This document shows, in pieces, positions 17,911 through 26,397 of a stretch of DNA of 64,000 nucleotides. The notes beneath the pieces were generated by a model. It had not been told where the DNA came from and made no database searches. It worked only from the letters and a program-made list of their open reading frames with translations. Source of the DNA: Bacteroidaceae bacterium (lineage in GTDB: Bacteria; Bacteroidota; Bacteroidia; Bacteroidales; Bacteroidaceae); NCBI GenBank assembly GCA_017940565.1, contig JAGAYH010000054.1, positions 56,995-120,994 on the forward strand, read 5' to 3'. Made by a program: the position numbers and the translations under genes. Each line of letters begins with the position of its first letter. Positions within the stretch are counted from its first letter, which is position 1.

Positions 17911-19569
17911 ATGACAAATCAAGTTGTGACTAAAAAACTGAGCGACTCCGCCGGCATGCGGTGGACGGCGCTGCTGCTGCTGGCCCTGGCCATGTTCTGT
18001 TCGTACATCTTTATGGACATTCTCTCGCCCATCAAGTCGTTGATGGAGTCAACGCGGGGGTGGGATTCTACGGCCTTCGGCACCATGCAGGGTTCTGAAA
18101 CATTCCTCAATGTATTCGTGTTCTTCCTCATCTTCGCGGGTATCATATTGGACAAGATGGGCGTGCGCTTCACGGCGGTGTTGTCGGGCATTGTGATGCT
18201 CGTCGGTGCTACCATCAACTGGTATGCCGTGACCGAGGCGTTCCAGGGCAGCGCGCTGGAGACGTGGTTTACGAACCATCTGAACTACATCCCGGGCTTC
18301 GACGAGTTGGGCATTTCGCCTTTCTATGAGGGGATGCCCGCCAGTGCCAAGTTCTCTGCCGTGGGTTTCATGATTTTCGGCTGCGGTGTGGAGATGGCCG
18401 GTATCACGGTGAGCCGTGGTATCGTGAAATGGTTCAAGGGCCGCGAGATGGCTCTGGCCATGGGCTCGGAAATGGCCTTGGCCCGTCTGGGCGTGGCCAC
18501 GTGCATGATTTTCTCGCCGGTGTTTGCCAAGTGGGGCGGTGTGATTGATGTGAGCCGCTCGGTGGCCTTCGGCGTGGTACTGCTGTTGATAGCCCTCATC
18601 ATGTTCATCGTTTATTTCTTTATGGACAAGAAACTTGATGCGCAGACAGGTGAGGCTGAGGAAAAGGACGACCCGTTCAAGGTGAGCGATATTGGCAAGA
18701 TACTTACGAGCAGCGGCTTCTGGTTGGTCGCCCTGCTGTGTGTGCTCTACTATAGCGCCATCTTCCCCTTCCAGAAATATGCCGTGAACATGCTGGAGTG
18801 TAACCTGACGTTCACGGAAGTTGACCCGTCGTCGTTCTGGGCCGGCGGCACGGTGACCGTAGTGCAGTATATCATCATGCTCGTTGTGGCCGCCACGTCG
18901 TTTGCCAGCAACTTCATGAAGAAACGTTCCAACGAAATTGTGTTCAGCCTGGTGGCGGTGCTCTTCCTCGTTGTTTACTGCTACATGGGTTATATGCGCC
19001 AGAGTGCCGAGGCCGTGTTTGCCGTATTCCCGCTGTTGGCCGTGGCCATTACGCCGAAACTCGGCAAGGTTGTTGATAACAAAGGCAAAGCCGCCACGAT
19101 GCTCATCTGCGGAAGCGTGCTGCTCATTGCCTGCCACCTCACGTTTGCCTTCATCCTGCCGATGTTCAAGGGCAGTGTCGTCGGAGGCTTCGTGTTGGCT
19201 TATCTTACCATTCTCGTGTTGGGCGCCTCGTTCTCGCTGGTTCCTGCCTCGCTTTGGCCCAGTGTGCCCAAGCTCGTTGACGCTAAAATCATCGGCTCGG
19301 CCTACGCTTTGATTTTCTGGATACAGAACATCGGCCTGTGGCTCTTCCCGTTGCTCATAGGTAAGGTGCTCGACAAGACCAACCCCGACATTATCGCCGC
19401 TGTTGAGAACGGTACGATGACTTCAGCCGAGGCTGCCACGTCCTACAATTACACCGCACCGCTTGTGATGCTGGCCTGCCTGGGTGTTGCCGCTCTCATC
19501 CTGGGCTTCGTGCTCAAGGCTATTGATGCCAAGAAACATTACGGGTTGGAAGAACCCAATAAGAAGTAA
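17911..19569 (+). CDS. MFS transporter of unknown substrate
   Basis: 552 residues with about twelve hydrophobic helices in two halves. Helix 1 begins near residue 16 (WTALLLLALAMFCSYIFMDIL). The loop after helix 2 has the MFS signature region (GIILDKMGVRFTAV). A stretch of about 60 residues between helices 3 and 4 (ETWFTNHLNYIPGFDELGISPFY) is longer than usual. The family is widespread in Bacteroidota, but I cannot assign a substrate. Single-gene unit with its own promoter, closed by a strong bidirectional terminator. Confidence 0.85.
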   Translation: MTNQVVTKKLSDSAGMRWTALLLLALAMFCSYIFMDILSPIKSLMESTRGWDSTAFGTMQGSETFLNVFVFFLIFAGIILDKMGVRFTAVLSGIVMLVGATINWYAVTEAFQGSALETWFTNHLNYIPGFDELGISPFYEGMPASAKFSAVGFMIFGCGVEMAGITVSRGIVKWFKGREMALAMGSEMALARLGVATCMIFSPVFAKWGGVIDVSRSVAFGVVLLLIALIMFIVYFFMDKKLDAQTGEAEEKDDPFKVSDIGKILTSSGFWLVALLCVLYYSAIFPFQKYAVNMLECNLTFTEVDPSSFWAGGTVTVVQYIIMLVVAATSFASNFMKKRSNEIVFSLVAVLFLVVYCYMGYMRQSAEAVFAVFPLLAVAITPKLGKVVDNKGKAATMLICGSVLLIACHLTFAFILPMFKGSVVGGFVLAYLTILVLGASFSLVPASLWPSVPKLVDAKIIGSAYALIFWIQNIGLWLFPLLIGKVLDKTNPDIIAAVENGTMTSAEAATSYNYTAPLVMLACLGVAALILGFVLKAIDAKKHYGLEEPNKK

Positions 19570-19586
19570 GACATCAGAATAACAAT

Positions 19587-19620
19587 AAGAATGTCCCGGT
19601 CTCAAGGCCGGGACATTCTT
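19587..19620. terminator. Bidirectional intrinsic terminator
   Basis: AAGAATGTCCCGG (19587-19599) pairs perfectly with CCGGGACATTCTT (19608-19620) around an 8-nt loop, between the convergent MFS and POT genes. A/T-rich ends on both sides suit termination in both directions. Confidence 0.9.
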
Positions 19621-19641
19621 TATTGTATTAGCGATTGCAAA

Positions 19642-21165
19642 TTACTTGCAGACTTTTTCGAGTCGCTTCATCATGATGAACATGAACAGCGCCGAGAGCA
19701 CGCAGAGTACGATGAAGACAGTCCATACAATCCAAAGGGGAATGCCGCCCCAAAGGTAGCCGCCCACACTGACAAGGAAGTTGCCGATGGCCGTGCTGAC
19801 AAACCAGCCGCCCATCATGGTGCCCTTCAGTTTCGGAGGAGCCACTTTGCTGACGAACGAGATACCCATCGGGCTGAGCAGCAACTCGCCGAACGTCAGG
19901 ATGAGGTATGTGCCGATGAGCAGGTTGGGCGAGGCGAACGTCTTGCCGTCACCGGCGGCAGCCTGGGCGTCGGGCGTGAGCAAACCGGCCGAGCCGACGG
20001 CCATGAGCACGTAGGCGGCTGCGGCCACCAGCATGCCGTAGGCTATCTTACGCGGGGCACTGGGCTCCTTACCCTTCTTGGCCAGCCAGCCGAACAGTGC
20101 GATGCTCACGGGGGTCAGCATAACCACAAAACTCGGGTTGAAGTGCTGGAAGATGGGAGCGGCAATGGTCATCTCAGTTCCCTGTGCCTGATTATACTGA
20201 TAACACAGCACACCCAGCGCTGCTGCAATGACGGCAGCTGAGATAACTTTGGCCTGACCCTTCTTGCTTTGGAACAAGGAGAAGAGCGCATAGACGATAA
20301 CAATGACCAGTACGAGATTCCATACATTGAAAGGCATGCTCTGGGCACCTTCGGCCGCGGGTTGTACAAATTCGTTGGCAAAGTACGTCAGTGTGAGACC
20401 GTTCTGATGGAATGCCATCCAGAAGAAAATGACTACGGCGAACACAAGAATGAGTGCCACCACGCGCGCCTTGGTCTCTTGCGGCGTGAGCTGCTCCTCT
20501 TCCTTGAGATCGGCGGCTGCCGCCTTCTTCTTGTCGCCTTCCACGTGGCGGAAGGTAGATCGGAAGCCGTAGTAGATGGCGATGCTCAGGATGAGCGAGG
20601 CACATGCCACAGCAAAGGCAAAGTGATAAGAGTCGGCGTGGCTGATGCCGAGACTTGTCTGCGCCCATTCCATGATTTTTACGGCTGCCGTCGGAGCAAA
20701 GAGGGCGCCGATGTTGATGGCCATGTAGAAAATGGAAAATGCAGAGTCGCGCTTGTCCTGCAACTCCGGCGCATCGTAGAGATTGCCCACCATCACCTGC
20801 AGGTTACCCTTGAACAGGCCCGTGCCGAAACTGATAAGCAGCAGGGCGGCAATCATGCTGACCATGGCCACCATGTTACCTCCCAGGGGAACGGAGAGCA
20901 CCAGATAGCCGGCAAACATAATGAGAATGCCGATGGTCACCATCTTGCCGTAACCGAACTTGTCGGCCATGGCACCGCCGAAGAGGGGCAAAAAATAAAC
21001 CAGGGCGAGGAATGTGCTGTAGATGGCACCTGCCGCACCCGCAGCCAGCCCGAAGTTCTCGCGCAGGAACAGCGCGAAGACGGCCAGCATCGTGTAATAG
21101 CCGAAGCGCTCGCCCGTGTTGGCCAGCGCAAGGGCATAAAGACCTTTTGGTTGTCCTTCAAACAT
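19642..21165 (-). CDS. POT/PTR-family peptide:H+ symporter
   Basis: 507 residues with about 14 hydrophobic segments. The N-terminus carries the POT signature region ANTGERFGYYTMLAVF and the loop GGAMADKFGYGK. In the usual ExxERFxYY motif the first Glu is replaced (NTGERFGYY), while ER and YY are kept. Family knowledge: proton-driven uptake of di- and tripeptides at the inner membrane; the ExxER cluster couples proton binding to transport, so the variant may alter coupling or be typical of this Bacteroidota subgroup. Its own promoter lies upstream on the minus strand. Confidence 0.88.
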   Translation of the reverse strand: MFEGQPKGLYALALANTGERFGYYTMLAVFALFLRENFGLAAGAAGAIYSTFLALVYFLPLFGGAMADKFGYGKMVTIGILIMFAGYLVLSVPLGGNMVAMVSMIAALLLISFGTGLFKGNLQVMVGNLYDAPELQDKRDSAFSIFYMAINIGALFAPTAAVKIMEWAQTSLGISHADSYHFAFAVACASLILSIAIYYGFRSTFRHVEGDKKKAAAADLKEEEQLTPQETKARVVALILVFAVVIFFWMAFHQNGLTLTYFANEFVQPAAEGAQSMPFNVWNLVLVIVIVYALFSLFQSKKGQAKVISAAVIAAALGVLCYQYNQAQGTEMTIAAPIFQHFNPSFVVMLTPVSIALFGWLAKKGKEPSAPRKIAYGMLVAAAAYVLMAVGSAGLLTPDAQAAAGDGKTFASPNLLIGTYLILTFGELLLSPMGISFVSKVAPPKLKGTMMGGWFVSTAIGNFLVSVGGYLWGGIPLWIVWTVFIVLCVLSALFMFIMMKRLEKVCK

Positions 21166-21202
21166 ATTATTACTATTTTAATTAAACTGAATTTCGCCGT
21201 TG

Positions 21203-21210
21203 CAAAGGTA
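21203..21210 (-). promoter_or_regulatory. -7 box of the POT gene
   Basis: Minus-strand TACCTTTG matches TAnnTTTG 37 bp upstream of the start. Confidence 0.5.
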
Positions 21211-21330
21211 GTGTTTTCTGGCGAAACCACCCGCTGCCACAGTCATTTTTTGACCCGCGGCCGTCAAATCGGGCGGCAAAAACCCGCATAACCCGTCAAA
21301 AAGCGACCCTGTGCGCCTTGCTCCCGCCTA

Positions 21331-21386
21331 AACCGGACTTGGGAAAGCCGAAATCCGATTTCGTTCCGTCTTATATCAGGTTCGGA
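21331..21386. repeat. 21-bp periodic repeat, array A5 (two clear units plus one degenerate)
   Basis: AACCGGACTTGG and AAATCCGATTTCGT have their centres 21 bp apart (21336, 21357). A decayed third copy (TATATCAGGTTCGG) is in phase after another 21 bp. The array lies in the divergent spacer 21166-21583 between the two promoters. Confidence 0.7.
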
Positions 21387-21514
21387 CTGTCAAGGTTGGG
21401 TGCCAGAGCTGCGGAGAGGTGTCAGGGGAACGGGGAAATGGCGTCCTGTTGCTTTGAAATGACGTTTTTTGTATATTTTTTCGATGAATGTGTTTTCGAT
21501 ACCGATAATTTATG

Positions 21515-21522
21515 TAATTTTG
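21515..21522 (+). promoter_or_regulatory. -7 box of the acyltransferase operon
   Basis: TAATTTTG matches TAnnTTTG 61 bp upstream of the chosen ATG at 21584. Confidence 0.5.
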
Positions 21523-21583
21523 TGCTCTATGAGGCGTAGGGCCTTGCGCTTCGGTGTGCAGGAATGCCTCTCTGACGATAGTT

Positions 21584-22408
21584 ATGGCAGAAGAACAAGA
21601 TCTGATTGTCGATATTGATAAAATCATACGCGACAAGGCCGGGAGCAAGTCGCGCTACGTGCCGCGCTTCGCTGTGAACTGGCTGAAACGCCTGCTTCAC
21701 CAAGACCGTGTGAACCGCTTTCTGAGCGAGCACAAGGACGAAAAGGGCGTGGCGTGGCTCAAATCGTGCGTAGAGTACCTTGAAATGAATATCACGGTGG
21801 TGGGTCGCGAAAATTTGCCGGCCAACGACGGCAAGCGCTACACTTTCGTAAGCAACCATCCCCTGGGCGGTCAGGACGGTGTGGCCTTGGGGGCGCTGAT
21901 AGGAGAGCATTTCGACGGAGAGATACGCTATCTGCTGAACGACTTCCTGATGTACCTGCCCGGACTGCGTCCTGTGGGCACGGGCATCAACAAGACGGGC
22001 AGCCAAAGCCGCAATTTCCCCCAGTTGGTGCGCGAAACGTTCGAGTCGCCCCAGCAAGTGCTCATGTTTCCTGCCGGCTTGTGCTCGCGCAAGCATCAAG
22101 GCGTCATCCACGATGTGCCTTGGACAAAGACATTTATCACCAAGAGCGTGCAAACCCGGCGCGACGTGGTGCCAATACACTTCAGCGGCGAAAATTCCAA
22201 CCGTTTCTACCGTTTGGCCAACCTGCAGGAAAAGTTGGGGCTGAAGTTTAACGTGGCCATGCTGTTTCTGGTGGACGAAATGTACAAGAACGTAGGCAAA
22301 GACTACGAGATACGCATAGGCAAACCCATTCCCTGGCAAACGTTCGACCGCTCGCGCAGCGCGTATGACTGGGCGCAGTATGTGGAGGACATTGTCTATA
22401 AATTGTAG
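21584..22408 (+). CDS. 1-acylglycerol-3-phosphate acyltransferase-like protein (GlsA-like O-acyltransferase)
   Basis: 274 residues from ATG 21584; the frame extends upstream to 21554 but the added residues look random. Acyltransferase motifs: block I NHPLGGQDG (FVSNHPLGGQDGVALG, the HxxxxD variant) near residue 90, and FPAGLCSRK near residue 160 in the place of the usual FPEG block. The next gene is a GNAT/hemolysin-type N-acyltransferase. This pair matches the gene pair known in Bacteroides thetaiotaomicron to make N-acyl and O-acyl glycine lipids (glsA with glsB). Inference: it adds the second, ester-linked acyl chain. A general phospholipid role remains possible. Confidence 0.82.
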   Translation: MAEEQDLIVDIDKIIRDKAGSKSRYVPRFAVNWLKRLLHQDRVNRFLSEHKDEKGVAWLKSCVEYLEMNITVVGRENLPANDGKRYTFVSNHPLGGQDGVALGALIGEHFDGEIRYLLNDFLMYLPGLRPVGTGINKTGSQSRNFPQLVRETFESPQQVLMFPAGLCSRKHQGVIHDVPWTKTFITKSVQTRRDVVPIHFSGENSNRFYRLANLQEKLGLKFNVAMLFLVDEMYKNVGKDYEIRIGKPIPWQTFDRSRSAYDWAQYVEDIVYKL

Positions 22409-22459
22409 CTCTAATAATATAAGGTATTCACTGAACCCCGATAACCCCCTGTAGAGCGT

Positions 22460-23446
22460 ATGGAAGAGATCATCCGACCCGTTGACAAAGAACTGCTGAA
22501 AGCAGAGCTGACTCCTGAACGCCGTTTGCGCCACACGAACAAAAGTCACAACGAAATCTATATTGTGACCTGGCAGACTGCCCCCAACGTGCTGCGCGAA
22601 ATAGGCCGTCTGCGCGAAATAGCCTTCCGTGCGGCAGGAGGCGGTACGGGCAAGTCGCTCGACCTGGATGAGTTCGATATAAGCCGGCATCCCTACCGGC
22701 AACTTATCGTATGGAACCCCGATGAAGAGGAAATACTGGGCGGTTACCGCTATCTGCCCGGTGACGAAGTGGAGGTGGGCGCCGACGGACAGCCTGTGCT
22801 GGCGACAAGCCACATGTTCCATTTCAGCCGTCACTTCATGGAAAACTACATGTCGCAGACCATAGAGCTGGGGCGCTCCTTTGTGACTCTTGAGTATCAG
22901 AACACGCGGCGCTCCATCTCGAAAAGTCTCTTTGCCCTCGACAACCTTTGGGACGGATTAGGTGCTCTCATGGTGGTAAAGCCCAATATGAAATATTTCT
23001 TCGGCAAAATGACCATGTACCCCTCCTTCAACCGGAAAGGGCGCGACATGATACTATATTTCCTGCGCAAGCATTTCGGCGACAAGGACCAGCTGGTGAC
23101 GCCCATCGTCCCCGTGCAACTGGAGACCGACGAGGCGTATCTTCACGACCTTTTCTGCGAAGACGACTTCCGCAACGACTACCGCATCCTCAACAGCGAG
23201 GTGCGCAAATTGGGTGTCAACATCCCGCCGCTGGTCAATGCCTACATGGGGCTGAGCCCCACGATGCGTTTCTTCGGCACGGCGGTCAATGAAGACTTCG
23301 GACACGTGGAGGAAACCGGCATCATTATCGCCGTTGACGAGATTCTGGCTGAGAAGCGCGTGCGCCACATGGACAGTTTCGTACACGATCATCCCGAAAC
23401 GATGGAAAACCTGCGTAACGCCCTGAAGTTTCCCAAGCAGGCCTGA
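22460..23446 (+). CDS. glsB: GNAT/hemolysin-type N-acyltransferase (GlsB-like)
   Basis: 328 residues, starting 51 bp after the preceding acyltransferase. It has the acyltransferase fold of the putative hemolysin/ornithine-lipid synthase group: IGRLREIAFRAAGGGTG, then HPYRQLIVWNPDEEEILGGY, IELGRSFV and YFFGKMTMYPSF. Homologues in Bacteroides use acyl-ACP to N-acylate glycine, giving the precursor of glycine lipids. The order (O-acyltransferase first, N-acyltransferase second) and close spacing support a two-gene glycine-lipid operon, ending in a terminator hairpin 15 bp after the stop codon. Confidence 0.82.
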   Translation: MEEIIRPVDKELLKAELTPERRLRHTNKSHNEIYIVTWQTAPNVLREIGRLREIAFRAAGGGTGKSLDLDEFDISRHPYRQLIVWNPDEEEILGGYRYLPGDEVEVGADGQPVLATSHMFHFSRHFMENYMSQTIELGRSFVTLEYQNTRRSISKSLFALDNLWDGLGALMVVKPNMKYFFGKMTMYPSFNRKGRDMILYFLRKHFGDKDQLVTPIVPVQLETDEAYLHDLFCEDDFRNDYRILNSEVRKLGVNIPPLVNAYMGLSPTMRFFGTAVNEDFGHVEETGIIIAVDEILAEKRVRHMDSFVHDHPETMENLRNALKFPKQA

Positions 23447-23461
23447 ATATACGCACACAAT

Positions 23462-23496
23462 AAATCCCCGCAGGCCGGTCAGGTTTGCGGGGATTT
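23462..23496. terminator. Bidirectional intrinsic terminator
   Basis: AAATCCCCGCA (23462-23472) pairs with TGCGGGGATTT (23486-23496) between two convergent genes. Confidence 0.85.
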
Positions 23497-23510
23497 AGGA
23501 TTTCACGGGG

Positions 23511-24206
23511 CTATTTCTTCAGTGTTTTCTCAATGACGGGCACAACAAGTTTCTCCATCACTTCATAGCCCGCCTTAACGGGGTGGACACCGTCATCCGT
23601 GTATATGGGCTTGAGCGATATTCCGTCAGCATCGACCAAGGCATCATAATAGTTCACGTAAGGTATCTTCTTCTCCTTGGCGTAGGCCTCAAGACGACGG
23701 TTGAGCGACCTGATCTTGTCGGGCACGTTCTGAGCCTTGCTCCAGCCGTAGCTGGCTGTGGGCAGGAGCGAGGTAAGGATGACCTTGACGTTGTTGGCCC
23801 GGGCTATTTCGACCATAGACTCTATATTGCCGAAGGTGACGTCCTCGTTGTAAGGGCAGGAGTTCTCGGCGATGTCGTTACCACCGGCACAGATGACCAC
23901 CAGCGAGGCATGGATGTCAATGACATCGCTGCGGAAGCGGTAAAGAAAGTGATAGGTAGTCTGTCCGCCTATGCCGCGAGCTATATATCCCGGCCTCTGG
24001 AAAAAGTCATTGTAGCGCAGCCACCAGCATTCGGTGATGGAGTTCCCGAAAAATACCACGCGCTTCTCACCCTTGGCCGGCGGGGTGGAGAGCACCTTGT
24101 TGTCCTTTGCAAAAAAACGCAGGTTGCCGAAGTCTTGCGCTTCGGCCGTGAGGGCCGGCAGCGCGATGAGAGCAGCTGCGGCCAGAAGTTTGAGAGTCTG
24201 TTTCAT
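23511..24206 (-). CDS. Exported SGNH/GDSL hydrolase
   Basis: 231 residues with a signal peptide (about 1-23). The four SGNH blocks are visible: GNSITE with the nucleophile Ser, ARGIGGQT with Gly, CAGGNDI with Asn, and TDDGVHP with the catalytic Asp/His pair near the C-terminus. Block I has GNSIT, as in many Bacteroidetes lipase/acylhydrolase and acetylesterase proteins. The natural substrate (acetylated glycan or lipid) cannot be told from sequence. It lies 39 bp downstream of the cobC-like gene on the same strand. Confidence 0.88.
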   Translation of the reverse strand: MKQTLKLLAAAALIALPALTAEAQDFGNLRFFAKDNKVLSTPPAKGEKRVVFFGNSITECWWLRYNDFFQRPGYIARGIGGQTTYHFLYRFRSDVIDIHASLVVICAGGNDIAENSCPYNEDVTFGNIESMVEIARANNVKVILTSLLPTASYGWSKAQNVPDKIRSLNRRLEAYAKEKKIPYVNYYDALVDADGISLKPIYTDDGVHPVKAGYEVMEKLVVPVIEKTLKK

Positions 24207-24245
24207 AGGTTTTCCAATGGTTATTTTTGTCAGTTCCGGACAGCG

Positions 24246-24779
24246 TCAGTCCAGATCCATTTCAAACACGCCGCCATAGGCAATCTCCCTGTCGAGCGCC
24301 TCCTCCACACTTATCTCGCCCGAGAAAATGCGGGCGCAGGCTATCACGCCGCCATGGGTGAACACGACCACCTGCTCATGGTCCGTCTTGAGCATTTCTT
24401 CGAGAAAGTTGCGTACGCGGCCGTATTGGTCAGCCAGCGATTCGCCGCGGGTGGCCGCCGTCGTAAAGGCATCCGCCCGCCACAGCTCCATCCGCGGGTC
24501 CGCTATTTCGTCAAACCGCTGCATCTCCCAGTCGCCCAGGTCTATCTCCATCAGGCGCTCGTCCCGCGTCGCCCCCCTGTAGCCACAGTAGTCCGCCAGC
24601 CGCGTGCAGCGCGTCGAAGGGCTCGTGTAGGCCGCGTCAAACAGGCCATAGGCCGCCAGACACGCCCGTGTCACCGACGCCTCCAGGGGAAACGACGCCC
24701 GCAGGGGCACATCGCTGCGCCCGTAGGCCGTGCCCCCCGGCACCTCGACCGACGTATGTCTCACAAAAACCACTTTCAT
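24246..24779 (-). CDS. cobC: Histidine phosphatase, probable alpha-ribazole phosphatase
   Basis: 177 residues from the ATG at 24779; the longer frame to 24818 would run through the promoter. Histidine phosphatase superfamily: the catalytic loop is VVFVRHTSVEVP (RHT rather than RHG, as usual for CobC), with SPSTRCTRLA, the acidic EIDLGDWE segment and the second catalytic His in VVFTHGGVI. Family knowledge: CobC removes the 5'-phosphate of alpha-ribazole phosphate in cobalamin lower-ligand assembly. No other cobalamin gene is near, so a different phosphomonoesterase role cannot be excluded. Confidence 0.78.
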   Translation of the reverse strand: MKVVFVRHTSVEVPGGTAYGRSDVPLRASFPLEASVTRACLAAYGLFDAAYTSPSTRCTRLADYCGYRGATRDERLMEIDLGDWEMQRFDEIADPRMELWRADAFTTAATRGESLADQYGRVRNFLEEMLKTDHEQVVVFTHGGVIACARIFSGEISVEEALDREIAYGGVFEMDLD

Positions 24780-24807
24780 CGGCGCACAAAACGGGATAAT
24801 ACAGGTG

Positions 24808-24815
24808 CAAATATA
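24808..24815 (-). promoter_or_regulatory. -7 box of the cobC-like gene
   Basis: Minus-strand TATATTTG matches TAnnTTTG 28 bp upstream of the chosen start codon. Confidence 0.55.
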
Positions 24816-24915
24816 CACATTTTTTGCAAAACCGCTCCGTCTGCCGCCTCAAAATACCCCTTTTCTGCCGTCAGACGCTCCGTTCAGAGACCCATTCAAG
24901 CCCCTTGCCTTTTCT

Positions 24916-24970
24916 TAATCGGATATAGAGGTTCCCATATCGGACTTCGTCCGCACGAAAACGGATTTGG
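24916..24970. repeat. 21-bp periodic repeat, array A6 (three forward units)
   Basis: AATCGGATATAG, TATCGGACTTCG and AAAACGGATTTGG have their centres at 24922, 24943 and 24964. The array lies in the divergent spacer between cobC and murF, ending 87 bp before the murF -7 box. Confidence 0.85.
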
Positions 24971-25057
24971 ATGGTCAAAAGACAGTGTCGGAGTCGGCCG
25001 GAGGAGGTGAATGCGAGTTTTTCGTGGTTCGGCGTGCTGAAACCGGGGTTTTTGTCG

Positions 25058-25065
25058 TATTTTTG
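25058..25065 (+). promoter_or_regulatory. -7 box of the murF operon
   Basis: TATTTTTG matches TAnnTTTG 18 bp upstream of the murF ATG. Confidence 0.55.
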
Positions 25066-25083
25066 TAGGGAAAAAATAATGTT

Positions 25084-26391
25084 ATGACGATAGAGGAACT
25101 CTACAGACGTTTTCAGAGGCATCCCGTGGTGACCACCGACAGCCGCCACTGCCCGGCGGGGTCGCTCTTCTTCGCCCTGAGGGGCGGCCAGTTTGACGGC
25201 AACCGCTTTGCGGCGCAGGCGCTGCGTGACGGTTGCGCCCTGGCCGTGGTGGACGACGCGGGGGTGGTGCCCGAAGGCGACGGGCGCTACGTGGTGGTGG
25301 ACGACGCGCTGCGGGCGTACCAGTTGCTGGCGCGCGAGCACCGCCGCCGTTTCCGCGGGCCCGTTATCCAGATAACGGGCACCAACGGCAAGACGACTAC
25401 GAAGGAACTGACTGCGGCGGTGCTGGCCAAGCATTATAACGTGCTCTCCACGCAGGGCAATCTGAACAACCACATCGGTGTGCCGCGCACGCTGCTCAGC
25501 CTGCGGCCGGAGCACACGCTTGCAGTGGTTGAGACGGGTGCCAACCACCCGGGTGAAATAAAGACGCTGACGGAAATAGTGGAACCGGACTGCGGCTTGA
25601 TAACCAATGTGGGGCGAGCCCACCTGGAGGGGTTCGGCTCGTTTGAGGGCGTAAAGCGCACGAAGGGCGAACTCTACGACTGGTTGCGGTGCAGGAAGGA
25701 CGGTTTCATCTTCCTCTGTGCTGACAACGCGGACCTGACGGCGATGGCCACCGGCTTGAAGGCTTTGACATACGGCAGACCGCGCGGCGACGGTAGCATG
25801 ACCGTAGTGGGTGAGGTGACCGGTTGCTCGCCTTATCTTTCCTTGCGTTGGCGGCGCACGGGTTCGGACGCTTGGCACGGGGTGCAGACCCGTCTAATCG
25901 GGGCATACAATATAGACAATGTGTTGGCGGCTGTGACGGCCGGTGTACACTTCGGCGTGAGCGACGAGGATATCGTGGCCGCACTGGAAGGCTATGAACC
26001 GACCAATAACCGCTCGGAGTTGCGCGTGACCCCGCACAACCGGCTCATTGTGGATGCCTACAACGCTAACCCGACGAGTATGCGCGCGGCGCTGGAGAAC
26101 TTCAAGGCGATGGCGGGCGGGCCCAAGATGGCTATCTTGGGAGAAATGCGCGAATTGGGCGAGGTGTCGGAGGAAGAGCACCGCTCTGTGTTGAGCCAGA
26201 TTGAAGACTGCGGACTGGAAACGGTGTGGCTGGTAGGCGAGAACTTTTGCCGCCTGTCGCCGAACTGCCGTTGCTTCAAGGATGTGGAGGCAGTGAAGCA
26301 GGCTCTCGCTGAAACGCCAGTGGAGGGAAAACTAATATTGATTAAAGGAAGCAACGGAACAAGGCTGTTCGAGTTGCCTGATGTTTTATAA
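25084..26391 (+). CDS. murF: MurF, UDP-MurNAc-tripeptide--D-Ala-D-Ala ligase
   Basis: 435 residues. Mur ligase with the N-terminal substrate domain (TDSRHCPAGSLFFALRGGQFDG), ATP loop (ITGTNGKTTTKEL, about residues 96-108), ETGANHPGEI, the NVGRAHLEGF segment with the metal-binding His, and the C-terminal VDAYNANPTSM block typical of MurF. It adds D-Ala-D-Ala to the UDP-MurNAc-peptide in the cytoplasm. It is separated from the murG-murC cluster by about 18 kb and instead leads an operon with an ABC exporter. Confidence 0.96.
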   Translation: MTIEELYRRFQRHPVVTTDSRHCPAGSLFFALRGGQFDGNRFAAQALRDGCALAVVDDAGVVPEGDGRYVVVDDALRAYQLLAREHRRRFRGPVIQITGTNGKTTTKELTAAVLAKHYNVLSTQGNLNNHIGVPRTLLSLRPEHTLAVVETGANHPGEIKTLTEIVEPDCGLITNVGRAHLEGFGSFEGVKRTKGELYDWLRCRKDGFIFLCADNADLTAMATGLKALTYGRPRGDGSMTVVGEVTGCSPYLSLRWRRTGSDAWHGVQTRLIGAYNIDNVLAAVTAGVHFGVSDEDIVAALEGYEPTNNRSELRVTPHNRLIVDAYNANPTSMRAALENFKAMAGGPKMAILGEMRELGEVSEEEHRSVLSQIEDCGLETVWLVGENFCRLSPNCRCFKDVEAVKQALAETPVEGKLILIKGSNGTRLFELPDVL

Positions 26392-26397
26392 ACCGTT

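Noticed and set aside
17601-17933. 110-codon frame upstream of the MFS gene
   Set aside because: Contains the ENGF heptads of the repeat and crosses the promoter and start of the real gene.
18049-19137. Minus-strand 362-codon frame inside the MFS gene
   Set aside because: His/Glu/Arg-rich composition typical of an antisense shadow of membrane-helix codons.
20269-21291. Plus-strand 340-codon frame opposite the POT gene
   Set aside because: Antisense shadow with charged low-information composition; the minus strand encodes a clear transporter.
23583-25010. 475-codon plus-strand frame opposite the GDSL and cobC-like genes
   Set aside because: It spans two recognisable minus-strand genes and a repeat array and has no domain of its own.
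24871-25878. Minus-strand 335-codon frame over the murF start
   Set aside because: Antisense to a certain murF and crosses its promoter.
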